Below the pieces are notes generated by a model that saw only the letters and a program-made list of their open reading frames with translations, searched no databases and was not told the origin of the DNA. From Parafrankia discariae (GTDB taxonomy: Bacteria > Actinomycetota > Actinomycetes > Frankiales > Frankiaceae): a stretch of DNA of 64,000 nt. Each line of letters opens with the position of its first letter. Position 1 is the stretch's first letter. Where the stretch lies: NCBI RefSeq assembly GCF_000373365.1, contig NZ_KB891263.1, positions 148,093-212,092 on the forward strand. Reading direction: 5' to 3'. The position numbers and the translations under genes are program-made. Below are positions 53,909-62,936 of this stretch, piece by piece.

Positions 53909-55135
53909 GTGGGGACGGAACCGGCCGCCGACCCGGCTCCCGTGGCTTCCACGGCTTCCGACCGGGAGCCCGTCGGCGGGCGGTCGGGCCGGCGGTCCGG
54001 TGCCGACCGCGGCACGCTCCGGTACGGCTGGACCACCGGCGCCTGTGCGACGGCGGCGGCGACGGCCGCGTACACCGCCCTGCTGACCGGCGAGTTCCCC
54101 GATCCGGTGACCATCACCCTGCCCGGCGGGGCCCGGCCGGCGTTCGCGCTGGCCCGGGAGTCGCTCGGGCCGTACTCGGCCACCGTGGCCGTGATCAAGG
54201 ATGCCGGGGACGACCCCGACGTCACCCACGGCGCCGTCGTGACGGCGTCGGTCCGTCGCGGGTCGCCGGGAACCGGAGTGGTGTTCCGGGCCGGCGCGGG
54301 AGTGGGCACGGTGACCAGGCCGGGCCTTCCGCTGGGGGTGGGGGAGCCTGCGATCAACCCGGTGCCCCGCCGGATGATGCGCGCCGCCGTCGCCGAGGTC
54401 GCCGCGGCCCACGGCATCGGTCTGGAGGCGGGTCCGGGGCCGGACGCCGTCGACATCGAGATCGAGATCGGTGTGGACGGCGGAGCGGAGCTCGCGACCC
54501 GCACCTGGAATCCGCGGCTGGGGATCCTCGGGGGGCTGTCGATCCTCGGCACCACCGGAATAGTCGTCCCCTATTCATGTTCCGCGTGGATAGACAGCAT
54601 TCGCCGTGGCATCGACGTGGCCCGTGCGGCGGGGCACCGGCATGTGGCCGCGTGCACCGGCAGCACCTCGGAACAGGTCGCCCGCGAGCGGTACGGCCTT
54701 CCCGACGACGCCCTGCTCGACATGGGTGACTTCGCCGGAGCCGTGCTGAAGTACCTGCGGCGGCACCCGATCCCGCGGCTGACGGTCGTCGGCGGGGTCG
54801 GCAAGCTGGCGAAACTCGCTGCCGGGCACCTCGACCTGCACTCGGGCCGCTCGCACGTCGACCTCGCCGGTCTCGCCGCGCTCGCCGGCTCCGCCGGAGC
54901 GGGCGCGGATCTTCAGGCCGCGGTCCTCGGGGCCAACACCGCCCTCGGAGCGCTGCGGGTCTGCGCCACCGCGGGGATAGCTCTCGGTGATCTCGTCGCC
55001 GCCGACGCCCACGGGACCGCCCGCGAGGTTCTGCGCGAGGCGCCGGTGACGGTCGACGTCCTCGTCATCGACCGGGCCGGAACGGTGGTGGGGTATTCGG
55101 ACGGGACCCGCGGACCGGGGTCGAAACCGGATTGA
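53909..55135 (+). CDS. cbiD: Cobalt-precorrin-5B C1-methyltransferase
   Basis: 408 aa from GTG 53909. CbiD family: RYGWTTGACATAAATAAYTA near residue 35, VVIKDAGDDPDVTHG-like AVIKDAGDDPDVTHGA, and GITVPYSC-like GIVVPYSCSAWIDSI. It methylates C1 of the corrin ring. The presence of CbiD implies the early-cobalt (anaerobic-type) route for this step. The first 30 residues are a non-conserved extension. Confidence 0.95.
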   Translation: MGTEPAADPAPVASTASDREPVGGRSGRRSGADRGTLRYGWTTGACATAAATAAYTALLTGEFPDPVTITLPGGARPAFALARESLGPYSATVAVIKDAGDDPDVTHGAVVTASVRRGSPGTGVVFRAGAGVGTVTRPGLPLGVGEPAINPVPRRMMRAAVAEVAAAHGIGLEAGPGPDAVDIEIEIGVDGGAELATRTWNPRLGILGGLSILGTTGIVVPYSCSAWIDSIRRGIDVARAAGHRHVAACTGSTSEQVARERYGLPDDALLDMGDFAGAVLKYLRRHPIPRLTVVGGVGKLAKLAAGHLDLHSGRSHVDLAGLAALAGSAGAGADLQAAVLGANTALGALRVCATAGIALGDLVAADAHGTAREVLREAPVTVDVLVIDRAGTVVGYSDGTRGPGSKPD

Positions 55136-55155
55136 CCGGCGTCGAAACCAGACCG

Positions 55156-55193
55156 CGGCCCGCGGCGAATTCCGCGGAATTCGCCGCGGGCCG
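55156..55193. terminator. 38-bp perfect palindrome between convergent genes
   Basis: Every base from 55156 to 55193 pairs (CGGCCCGCGGCGAATTCC half-site and its reverse complement). As RNA this is a 17-bp stem with a CGCG loop. It lies 20 bp after the cbiD stop and ahead of the convergent DUF6011 gene. Likely bidirectional terminator. Confidence 0.8.
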
Positions 55194-55305
55194 GTGGTGG
55201 GACCGTTGACCACGCGACCAGCCGACTACCGGGTGACCCGACCGCACGGCGACCCGGCCGAGTGATGATGCGGCCGCGTGATGATGCGGCTAAACGGTGA
55301 TGCGG

Positions 55306-55671
55306 CTACGCGGCGACGAGGTGAACGGCGGCCGCGTGATGGCAGGGCTTTCCGTGCAGCCCCGCGAGGCAGGTGCAGTGCCCGGTGACGGCGGTTCGAT
55401 AGGTGGCGCCGCGATGGCCGATGGTGAGCCACACCCGGCGGCCGCGCAGCGGGGTGAGGCCGCCGAGTTCGAGCAGTTCGAGAGCATCCTCGAGCTGCCG
55501 GTCGGAGTAGCCGGTGAGGGTCGGCGCGGTGTGGCGGATGTGGCGCGTGCACCCGGGCCCGAGCCCCACGGCGACGCTGAGCGGGCTGGTGAGCGCGCGG
55601 CCGCAACGCAGGCACAGGGTGGGCGTGGCTGAGATGGTGGGGGTGGAAGCGGTGGCGCTGGGGACGGTCAT
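55306..55671 (-). CDS. DUF6011 + SWIM zinc-finger protein
   Basis: 121 aa from ATG 55669-55671 with GAGGGGAG upstream. DUF6011 zinc motif CLRCGRALTSP...GLGPGC in the first third. The C-terminus has a SWIM-type finger pattern HCTCLAGLHGKPCHHAAAV (CxC...CxH). Both are metal-binding modules seen in nucleic-acid-linked actinobacterial and phage proteins. Three imperfect copies of a GTGATGATGCGGC repeat lie just after its stop (55262-55306). Confidence 0.7.
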   Translation of the reverse strand: MTVPSATASTPTISATPTLCLRCGRALTSPLSVAVGLGPGCTRHIRHTAPTLTGYSDRQLEDALELLELGGLTPLRGRRVWLTIGHRGATYRTAVTGHCTCLAGLHGKPCHHAAAVHLVAA

Positions 55672-56102
55672 GTCGGCTCCCCTCGGAGTGCGTATCCCAA
55701 TGATATCTTCCGGCCCGCCCTCCGGTGGGAATTCCCGGAACCGTCGACCATGATTTCCCAGCCCGTGCCGGCCGGCCGTCCGGCACGCCGGAAGAAGGTC
55801 GGACGGCGCGTCGGAAGAAGGGAAAGGAAGCGTGGTCGGGAGAAATTCCGCGGGCGCCACGCGAGTGATTGTCGGGCACCTCCAGCCCACCCGGTAATCC
55901 CGGCCCCGCACCGACCCGACAACCCTCCTCCACACCGCGAGCGGACCGGACGGGGTGGTGCGGCGATGCGAGTTGGCTCAGCCACTCCATACGCTGCTGC
56001 GACAACTCGCATCGGCTGAGGTGCCTGGGAACCGAGCGGCCGGGTGGGCGGGTGGGCGGGTGGGGTGCTGGCGGACTCCTGAGCGGTGAGGGGGCGGACA
56101 CG

Positions 56103-57170
56103 GTGGGGACCGGTGAACCGGGGGGCGGGGCCGGCGTGGTCACCGGCGGGCTGCTCGAGCTCGCCGGGGCGCTGGCCGACGTCCTGGCCGTGTACGACCT
56201 GGGGCCGGCCCCGTCGCCGACGCTGGTCAACGTCTCCGAGAACATGACGTACCGGATCGACGATGCGGCCGGCGGCCGCCGCTGGGCGCTGCGGCTGCAC
56301 CGGCCGGGCTATCACGATGCCGCCGAGATCGCCGCCGAGCTGGCCTGGGTGGCGGCGCTTCGGGCCGAGGAGGTGGTGGCCACGCCCCCGGTGGTGGCGA
56401 ACCGGTTCGGCTCGGTGGTGACCACCGTCCGGTCGGGGGACGCGCTCCGGCACGCGGTGCTGTTCGAATGGGTCGACGGGGACTCGCCCGAGCTCGGCGA
56501 CACCGCCGGGCTGATCTCCTCGTTCGGCCTCCTCGGGGACATCGCCGGCCGGATGCACGACCATGCCGCCCGCTGGTCCAGGCCCACCGGCTTCCGACGG
56601 TTCGCCTGGTCCTGGCATGCGACGCTCGGACCGGGGGCGCGGTGGGGGAACTGGCGCGCCGGGGTGGCGGCGGCGCTGCCCGGCGAGGCCGGGCGCCTGA
56701 TCGCGATGCTCGAGCCGGCCGCGGCGGAGGTGGAACGCGGCCTCGCCGCCTATGGCCGCGGGCCGGGCCGCTTCGGGTTGATCCACGCGGACATGCGCCT
56801 GGCCAACCTGCTCGTGGCCCACCCGGCCGCCGGGCGGTCCGATCCGGTGATCAACGTGATCGACTTCGATGACTGCGGCTTCGGCTGGTACCTCTACGAC
56901 CTCGCCGCGGCGTTGTCGTTCATCGAGCACAGTCCCGCCCTGCCGGCGCTGGCCGCGGCCTGGCTGGAGGCCTACCGGGCCCACCGCCCGCTCGGGCCGG
57001 AGGACCTCGCCGTCGTGCCGACGCTGGTCCTGCTGCGCCGGCTGCTGCTCGTCGCCTGGCTGGGCACCCATCCGCACTCCGACGCCGTCCCGGACGCCGC
57101 CGCGTACGCCCGGGACACCGCCGAGCTCGCGCACCGCTACCTGACCGGCACCCTGCTCCCGGATACCTGA
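56103..57170 (+). CDS. APH/SrkA-like phosphotransferase
   Basis: 355 aa from GTG 56103. Protein-kinase-like fold of the aminoglycoside phosphotransferase / homoserine-kinase II group: N-lobe [20 protein letters not shown], catalytic [10 protein letters not shown] and metal-binding [18 protein letters not shown]. Closest in layout to stress-response Ser/Thr kinase SrkA (YihE) and choline/ethanolamine-type kinases. The substrate is not clear. The stretch upstream to 55869 is open but has weak codon bias. Confidence 0.82.
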   Translation: MGTGEPGGGAGVVTGGLLELAGALADVLAVYDLGPAPSPTLVNVSENMTYRIDDAAGGRRWALRLHRPGYHDAAEIAAELAWVAALRAEEVVATPPVVANRFGSVVTTVRSGDALRHAVLFEWVDGDSPELGDTAGLISSFGLLGDIAGRMHDHAARWSRPTGFRRFAWSWHATLGPGARWGNWRAGVAAALPGEAGRLIAMLEPAAAEVERGLAAYGRGPGRFGLIHADMRLANLLVAHPAAGRSDPVINVIDFDDCGFGWYLYDLAAALSFIEHSPALPALAAAWLEAYRAHRPLGPEDLAVVPTLVLLRRLLLVAWLGTHPHSDAVPDAAAYARDTAELAHRYLTGTLLPDT

Positions 57171-57598
57171 CCGGGGCCCTGCCCCGGGCCTCCCAAAGAT
57201 CCCGGGCCTTCCACACCCTCCCGCACCCTCCCGCCCGTAGTCCGGTCTGGTCCCCTCCGTTCCCGCCCCGGTGCAGCCCTGCTCTGGTCCGCCCGTCCCA
57301 CGGTGGTTATCGGGGCGTCGCGTCCTGGGTGGCGGGAATGGGTTGGGTGGGGACGGCGGGCCGGTCCGGAGGCCGCCTCGGGGACGTCCGCGAGATGTCG
57401 GTTGCGCACCATCCACCTTGCGTGGTGGTGATCGGACGGTGTCCGCCGCACGATGACCGGGTTGCCCGGCGGACGGCGACGGTGGGCGAGTCGTCCGGAC
57501 CGGTACGCTCGGTCCGAGAACCGGAAGGGAGCTGGGGCGATCGTGGTCCGATCCAGTCGGGCGTCGGGGGACCGCAGCGGTGTCGGAATCGGGGGGCC
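57171..57598. other. Intergenic region, no gene seen
   Basis: 428 bp between the phosphotransferase and 6-phosphofructokinase genes, both plus strand. The open plus-strand frame from 57329 is an upstream extension of the pfk frame with poor bias. A short CCTCCCGCAC direct repeat at about 57218-57236 is the only visible structure. A promoter for pfk is expected here. Confidence 0.4.
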
Positions 57599-58936
57599 GT
57601 GGACGAGCCGCTGACTGTCGACGGCGCCGAGCTGGATGTTCGCAGCCTCGGCCCGTGCCGGATCGACTCACCGCTGCTCCCGCTGCTCGGTGCGCGGCCG
57701 ACGACCCAGCACTACATCGACGAGGGCGACAAGGTCCTCTTCGACGACACCGTTTCGATGATCTCCGCGCGGAAGGTGCCGCTGGACGAGCTGCCGGGCT
57801 TCGAGCCCGCCGGCCCACGCCGCAAGATCTACTTCGACCCGTCCAAGACCCGGGTCGGAATCGTGACCTGCGGGGGGCTCTGCCCCGGCCTGAACAACGT
57901 CATCCGTGGGCTGGTGCTCGAGCTGACCAACCACTACGGCGTCAACCGGATCTTCGGCTTCCGGCACGGCTACCAGGGTTTCGTCGCCAAGTACGGGCAC
58001 AGCGTCGTCGACCTCACCCCGGAGCGGGTGGCGAACATCGACGAGGACGGCGGCACGATCCTCGGCACCTCCCGCGGTCAGCAGGACCCGGCCGAGATCG
58101 TCGACTGCCTGTCCCGGATGAACATCAACATCCTGTTCGTGATCGGTGGTGACGGCACCCTGCGCGGCGCGCGGGCGATCTCCCGCATCGTCACCGAGCG
58201 CGGCGAGAAGATCGCGGTCGTCGGCATCCCGAAGACGATCGACAACGACATCCCCTACATCGACCAGAGTTTCGGGTTCCAGACCGCGTTCGCGAAGGCC
58301 GCCGAGTCGATCCGCGCGGCGTACGCGGAGGCGACCTCGGCTCCCGGCGGGGTCGGCATAGTCCGGCTGATGGGTCGGCACTCCGGCTTCATCGCCTGTT
58401 ACGCGGTGCTGGCCAAGAGCGACGCGGACGTCGTGCTCATCCCGGAGCTGCCCTTCACCCTGGAGGGGGAGCGGGGCCTGTTGGCCTACATCCGCCGGCG
58501 GGTCGAGAAGCGGGGCCACGCCGTGGTCGTCGTGGCGGAGGGTGCCGGGCAGGATCTCGTGGCCGGCCTGCCCGAATCGTCCGACGCCTCGGGGAACCGC
58601 AAGCTCTACGACATCGGCCCGGAGCTCTCCCGGCGGATCACCGAGGACTTCGCCGCCCGCGGCGCCGAGCTCAACCTGAAGTACATCGATCCGAGCTACC
58701 ACATCCGCAGCGTGGCGGCGAACCCGTACGACAACGTCTACACGATCCGGCTGGCGCACGCGGCGGTGCACGCCGCGATGTCCGGGCGGACGGAGATGGT
58801 CGTCGGGCGCTGGCGCCGCCGGTTCATCCACATCCCGATCGCGCTCGCCGTCAGCCAGCGCAACCAGGTCGACCCGGCCGGTGACCTGTGGATGTCGGTC
58901 CTGGAGGCCACCGGCCAGCCCTACCGCTTCGGCTGA
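57599..58936 (+). CDS. ATP-dependent 6-phosphofructokinase (long, TP0108/plant-like group)
   Basis: 445 aa from GTG 57599. Group with a ~90-residue N-terminal extension, then the PFK core: GIVTCGGLCPGLNNVIRGL, GGDGTLRGARAIS, catalytic PKTIDNDIP, GRHSGFIAC, and NLKYIDPSYHIRS. The Gly after the second Asp in GGDGT indicates ATP rather than pyrophosphate as donor. Phosphorylates fructose 6-phosphate in glycolysis. Such genes occur in many actinobacteria beside a classical pfkA. Confidence 0.92.
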   Translation: MDEPLTVDGAELDVRSLGPCRIDSPLLPLLGARPTTQHYIDEGDKVLFDDTVSMISARKVPLDELPGFEPAGPRRKIYFDPSKTRVGIVTCGGLCPGLNNVIRGLVLELTNHYGVNRIFGFRHGYQGFVAKYGHSVVDLTPERVANIDEDGGTILGTSRGQQDPAEIVDCLSRMNINILFVIGGDGTLRGARAISRIVTERGEKIAVVGIPKTIDNDIPYIDQSFGFQTAFAKAAESIRAAYAEATSAPGGVGIVRLMGRHSGFIACYAVLAKSDADVVLIPELPFTLEGERGLLAYIRRRVEKRGHAVVVVAEGAGQDLVAGLPESSDASGNRKLYDIGPELSRRITEDFAARGAELNLKYIDPSYHIRSVAANPYDNVYTIRLAHAAVHAAMSGRTEMVVGRWRRRFIHIPIALAVSQRNQVDPAGDLWMSVLEATGQPYRFG

Positions 58937-58996
58937 CCGGCGTCGACCCCGCGCACCGCGACAGCGATATGGCGGCGCGGCGCGGCGCGGGGAGGC

Positions 58997-61012
58997 TCAG
59001 CTCAGCGTCGCGCGCATGACCTCGTCCAGGCCGCCCGGATCGCCGTCCGGCTCGGTCTTCTCCAGGAGCATGGTCGCGCCGCGGCCGTCCAGCACGAGGG
59101 TGGCGAGCTGGCTGTCGAACCACGGCCCGTGGGTCGTCTTCCAGCGCACGGGCTGTCCCCGTGTGCCCAGCAGGCGGGCGATCCGGCCGGCGGTGGTGGC
59201 GAGTGGGCGGCGGCGGGAGAGCGCGTCGATCCGGCGGATGCCGGGCCCGAGCGGGTTGCGGAAGGGCGAGCACACCGCCTGCCACACCGCCGACTCACCG
59301 TCCGTGCCGCCCGACTGGGCTGTGTCGTCGCCGCCGCTTCCGCTCCTGTCGCCGCCGGTTCCGGTGCGGTGGGTGCCGGTGTCGCCGGTCGTGGTGAGGT
59401 GGGTGCCGGCACCGAGGTCGGCGGGCAGCCGAGTCGCCGCGACCGGGTCGCGGGCCGGTTCGGCCCTGGCCAGATAGGCGTGGTGGACGTCCCCGGACAG
59501 CACCACGACACTCGCGGGAGCCGGGCCGTGCTCGCCGGTCGACACCTGGTGGAGCAACTGGGTCATCCGGACGAACGAGTCGCTGAACGCGGCCCAGTGC
59601 TCGAGGTCGAGCGCCTGGCGCAGCCGTTCCGCCCCGGCGGACGCGATCCGTCCGAAGCGGCCGGAGGCCAGTCGTTCGCTCACCGCCTCGACGTTGTGGA
59701 TCGTCGGGGTGAGTAGGTACGGCACGGACGTCCCGAGCAGCAGGTGATCGACCTCGCCGGTGTGCCGGGTCTGGTCCCGGACCCAGGACCAGTCGGCGTC
59801 GTGCACCATGGCGCGGGTCCCGTCGGGGGCCACGACCCGGGCGAAGCGGGAGTCGATGACGATCAGCCGGGTACGGCCGAGGTCCCAGCGGTAGCTCCAG
59901 CGCGGCGGGGTCGGCGGGCGCTCGCCGGCCAGCGTTCCGGTGCCCTGGCCGGTCCCGGTCCCGGCGCCGCCGTCGTCCTCGTCGTGGTCGGACGCGAGCG
60001 CTCCGAGATCCGGCATCCGGTCGACGCGCCGGGCGAAGGCGCGCAGCAGGTTCTCGCCGTCCTCGCCGCCGGCGGCCGTCGCGGTGACCGCGGTGAACAC
60101 CGGATCTGCGGCGAGCGTGCCCGGATCCAGGTTGCCCAGGTGCTGGTACAGCCAGTACGCCATGATCCCGCTGGTGATCCGGGTGTCCCACCACGGCTGC
60201 GACCGGATCTCGGCGCGCCAGGCGGCGGAGATGTTCCAGTCGTCGCGGATGTCGTGGTCGTCGGCGATCATCGCGGTCGGGACGGTCGAGAGCAGCCAGC
60301 GGATCTCCCGCTGTGACCAGGCCTCCTGGTAAAGCCAGGCGTACTCGGTGAAATCCGCGATCTCCTCGCCGGGCGGCACAGTGATGTCGCGCCGGGTCCG
60401 GATCCGGGCCGCGGTCGTCGGCGAGACGTGGTCCGCGTAGACCTGGTCGCCGAGCAGCAGCAGCGCGTCGGGCCAGGTGTGCGGCGGTGTCTCGGTCAGG
60501 CGCAGCGCCAGGGCGTGCAAAGCGTCGGTGCCCAGGCCGCGTGGGTCCTCGCCGGGGGACAGCGTGTACGGCCTCTCCTGCGGCGCGGTCACCCGGCACG
60601 AGCCGAACACCAGCCGGACGGGACGGCCGCCGCCCACCGGCCGCAGCAGGCTGGGCGGGCTGCCCGGCTCGGGCCAGACGCACACCGCCGGGTCGGCCGA
60701 TGGCTCACCCGTCGGGTCGGTCGATGGCCCACTCGCCGGGGTGAGCCAGACCTCGTACGGGTAGACGGTGCCCGGTTCGAGGCCGTCGACCACGACCAGC
60801 GCGTAGTGGTGCCCGGCGACGGCGAAGGTCGGCGCCGCCGCGCGCGGCCCGGGCGGTGGGCCGGCCTCGGCCTCGGGCCCGGAGCCGAGGCCGGCGTTGA
60901 AGCCGGGGCTGGACCGGACCTCGACGGTGCAGGGCTCGTCGGTCTCCACCCACACGGACACGTGGCGGTCGTCGGCATACCGGTGCATGGGTCCGAGGAG
61001 GAGGCTGGCCAT
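58997..61012 (-). CDS. PhoD-like metallophosphatase family protein
   Basis: 671 aa from ATG 61010-61012, AGGA site upstream. N-terminal Fn3/PhoD_N-like part (to about residue 130, VSVWVETDEPCTVEVRSS), then a PhoD catalytic domain: LLLGDQVYADHVS, MIADDHDIRDDWN, FSFRFWD-like RLIVIDSRFA and VVLSGDVHHAYL. No signal peptide or Tat motif is visible, unlike secreted PhoD enzymes, so it is likely cytoplasmic. The linker at about residues 585-600 is Gly/Ser/Thr-rich. Convergent with pfk. Confidence 0.88.
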   Translation of the reverse strand: MASLLLGPMHRYADDRHVSVWVETDEPCTVEVRSSPGFNAGLGSGPEAEAGPPPGPRAAAPTFAVAGHHYALVVVDGLEPGTVYPYEVWLTPASGPSTDPTGEPSADPAVCVWPEPGSPPSLLRPVGGGRPVRLVFGSCRVTAPQERPYTLSPGEDPRGLGTDALHALALRLTETPPHTWPDALLLLGDQVYADHVSPTTAARIRTRRDITVPPGEEIADFTEYAWLYQEAWSQREIRWLLSTVPTAMIADDHDIRDDWNISAAWRAEIRSQPWWDTRITSGIMAYWLYQHLGNLDPGTLAADPVFTAVTATAAGGEDGENLLRAFARRVDRMPDLGALASDHDEDDGGAGTGTGQGTGTLAGERPPTPPRWSYRWDLGRTRLIVIDSRFARVVAPDGTRAMVHDADWSWVRDQTRHTGEVDHLLLGTSVPYLLTPTIHNVEAVSERLASGRFGRIASAGAERLRQALDLEHWAAFSDSFVRMTQLLHQVSTGEHGPAPASVVVLSGDVHHAYLARAEPARDPVAATRLPADLGAGTHLTTTGDTGTHRTGTGGDRSGSGGDDTAQSGGTDGESAVWQAVCSPFRNPLGPGIRRIDALSRRRPLATTAGRIARLLGTRGQPVRWKTTHGPWFDSQLATLVLDGRGATMLLEKTEPDGDPGGLDEVMRATLS

Positions 61013-61247
61013 GCGTCCTACTCTCTCCGTGCCCAGGGGGAGGCGCCCATCGGGGGTGGCCCGGGCGGCGGGTGGGTGACCAGCCGTGGCGGACCGGATC
61101 ACCGGGGCGGAATCCCGGTCGCCCGCCGCGGCGATCCGGAGGGCCGTTCGGTTGGACAGCGCCCGGCGGTTACGTGAGGCTTTCATCTGTGTCCATACAG
61201 TCACGATCGTGGGTGGTTGCCGGTGCTCGTCCGCAGCGGAGCCGACG

Positions 61248-62162
61248 GTGATCCGCCCTGGGACGGAGCGGCGGACCGAGCGGCGGGCAGCGCGACCGCC
61301 GGCCGCCGAGCGGGCCCGTGAGCTGGCCGGGCGGGTTCCCGCGGCCAGGGCGCTCGTCGACCGCCTCGACCGGGCGGGGGCCGGTCCGGTGGACGCGCTC
61401 ACCCGCGCCGCGCAGGTCGCGGACGCCCGGGTGCTGGCGAGCATCGACCGGATTGGGGCCGTCGCGGCCGACGCCGAGACGGCGGCCGCCGCGACCGCCT
61501 CCTACCTGACCCTGCTCGACCTCGCCGACCGCGCCGGGATCGCCGACGACCTCGACATCAGCCTGCGGCTCGCGGCTGTCGGCCAGGCCGTACCCCGGGA
61601 CGGCGCGAAAATCGCCCACGGGAACGCCGCCGAGGTCTGTGCCCGCGCCCATGAGGTCGGCGCCACCGTCACGCTGGACACCGTCATGCTGGACAGCGCC
61701 GAACCGGCCGCGGTCGACGCGATGCTGGCGACCCTGGAGGAGCTGCGCCGGGACGTCCCGACGGCCGGTGCCCTGCTGCGGACCAGCCTGGCCCGCACCC
61801 TGGGGGACTGCCGGGACCTCGCCCGTCCGGGCTGCCGGGTCCGGTTGTGCCCGGGACCCGTCCGGGCCAGGCCGACGGCGACCGGCATACGCCGGTCGAG
61901 GCTCGACCGGCACGGCGCGTTCGCCGGCTGCCTGGGTGTCCTCATGGCCGGACCGGGCTATCCCATGGTCGCCACGGACGATCCGGGGCTGATCGCGCTC
62001 ACCGCCCGGCTGGCCCTGCACGTCGGCCGCCGCCGGGACAGCTTCGAGTTCCAGGCGCTGACGGGCACGCTCGGCCGTGAGCATCGACGGCTCGCCGCCG
62101 AGGGCTATCGGACCAGGGCGTACGTCGGGTACGGCTCGCCGCGGCCGGTTCGCCCGCGGTAG
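61248..62162 (+). CDS. Proline dehydrogenase-like protein, C-terminally truncated
   Basis: 304 aa if GTG 61248 is used; the frame is open up to 61086. TIM-barrel PRODH pattern: DISLRLAAVGQAVPRDG, ATVTLDTVMLDSAE, RVRLCPGPVRA, SFEFQALTGTL, and LAAEGYRTRAYVGYG. It then ends with SPRPVRPR. The family's next helix, with the YxxRR proline-carboxylate clamp, is absent. It may lack proline binding and act on another imino compound, or be inactive. Divergent from phoD. Confidence 0.7.
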   Translation: MIRPGTERRTERRAARPPAAERARELAGRVPAARALVDRLDRAGAGPVDALTRAAQVADARVLASIDRIGAVAADAETAAAATASYLTLLDLADRAGIADDLDISLRLAAVGQAVPRDGAKIAHGNAAEVCARAHEVGATVTLDTVMLDSAEPAAVDAMLATLEELRRDVPTAGALLRTSLARTLGDCRDLARPGCRVRLCPGPVRARPTATGIRRSRLDRHGAFAGCLGVLMAGPGYPMVATDDPGLIALTARLALHVGRRRDSFEFQALTGTLGREHRRLAAEGYRTRAYVGYGSPRPVRPR

Positions 62163-62207
62163 TCCGCGACCGAACCTGGCCGCAGCCGGCCGGGTGACGG
62201 AAGGGCG

Positions 62208-62564
62208 TCAGTGCCCGACGGGGACGGTCTCCCCGTCGGTCCGGGTGCCCGGGTGCAGCAGTGCCTCGGGGATCCGCAGGTCGGCGGGGGCCGAGCCGGA
62301 GCCGCGGCACGCCCGGCAACGGCGACGGTAGGTCGTGCGGCCGCTGCCGTAGAAGGCCCGGCCCTCACCCCGGCACTCCGGGCAGGTGCCGTCGCCCAGT
62401 CCCAACCGGCTGCCGGGCGCGTGCCGGCCGGCGAACCACGCGGCGCCGACGGAGATCAGTACGACGAGGGCGTAGCCCCACGTGGCGCCGCCCGCGCCGC
62501 CGACGAGGGCGGAGCCCACCCCCGCCGTGATGACGAAGACCGCCGCAGCGACAACCGTGCGCAT
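62208..62564 (-). CDS. Small membrane protein with DnaJ-type zinc finger repeats
   Basis: 118 aa from ATG 62562-62564. Two adjacent N-terminal membrane helices (residues 3-25 and 30-50), then CPECRGEGRAF and CRACRGSG, the CxxCxGxG repeat pair of a DnaJ-like zinc finger, on the cytoplasmic side. Function unknown. Confidence 0.7.
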   Translation of the reverse strand: MRTVVAAAVFVITAGVGSALVGGAGGATWGYALVVLISVGAAWFAGRHAPGSRLGLGDGTCPECRGEGRAFYGSGRTTYRRRCRACRGSGSAPADLRIPEALLHPGTRTDGETVPVGH

Positions 62565-62936
62565 GTCGCACCGTCCTTCCAAGGACGTGAAAGGTGGATT
62601 ACCGGACGGCGGCTCGGCTACTGCCGCTCTCGGGTCGAGAACGGGGCCGGGAAGCAGATTTCGTCCGTGTTGTAGGTATGCCCGACATGCGCCGGACTAC
62701 ACCAGCGGCGATGAATCGATGCGCCGAGGCGCGACCGGCCACTCATGCCACCGGCGGGCCACCGCTCCGGGCCGCCGGACGGCTTCGGTCCGTTTCGGTG
62801 ACGGCCGGACCACATCCGTGACCGGGCGGCCGCGGCGGCCCGTGCCGGCGGACCACCCGTCTGGGGGATGATGTCCTGCGCGGCCTGTCCACGCGGGCAC
62901 CGCGCTCCTCGTCCTGGCCCCGGGAGGTTCACCGCG
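62565..62936. other. Intergenic region, no gene seen
   Basis: 372 bp between divergent genes. It must hold promoters for the zinc-finger membrane protein and for the NUDIX-TerB gene. I see no repeats or ORF worth calling. Confidence 0.4.
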
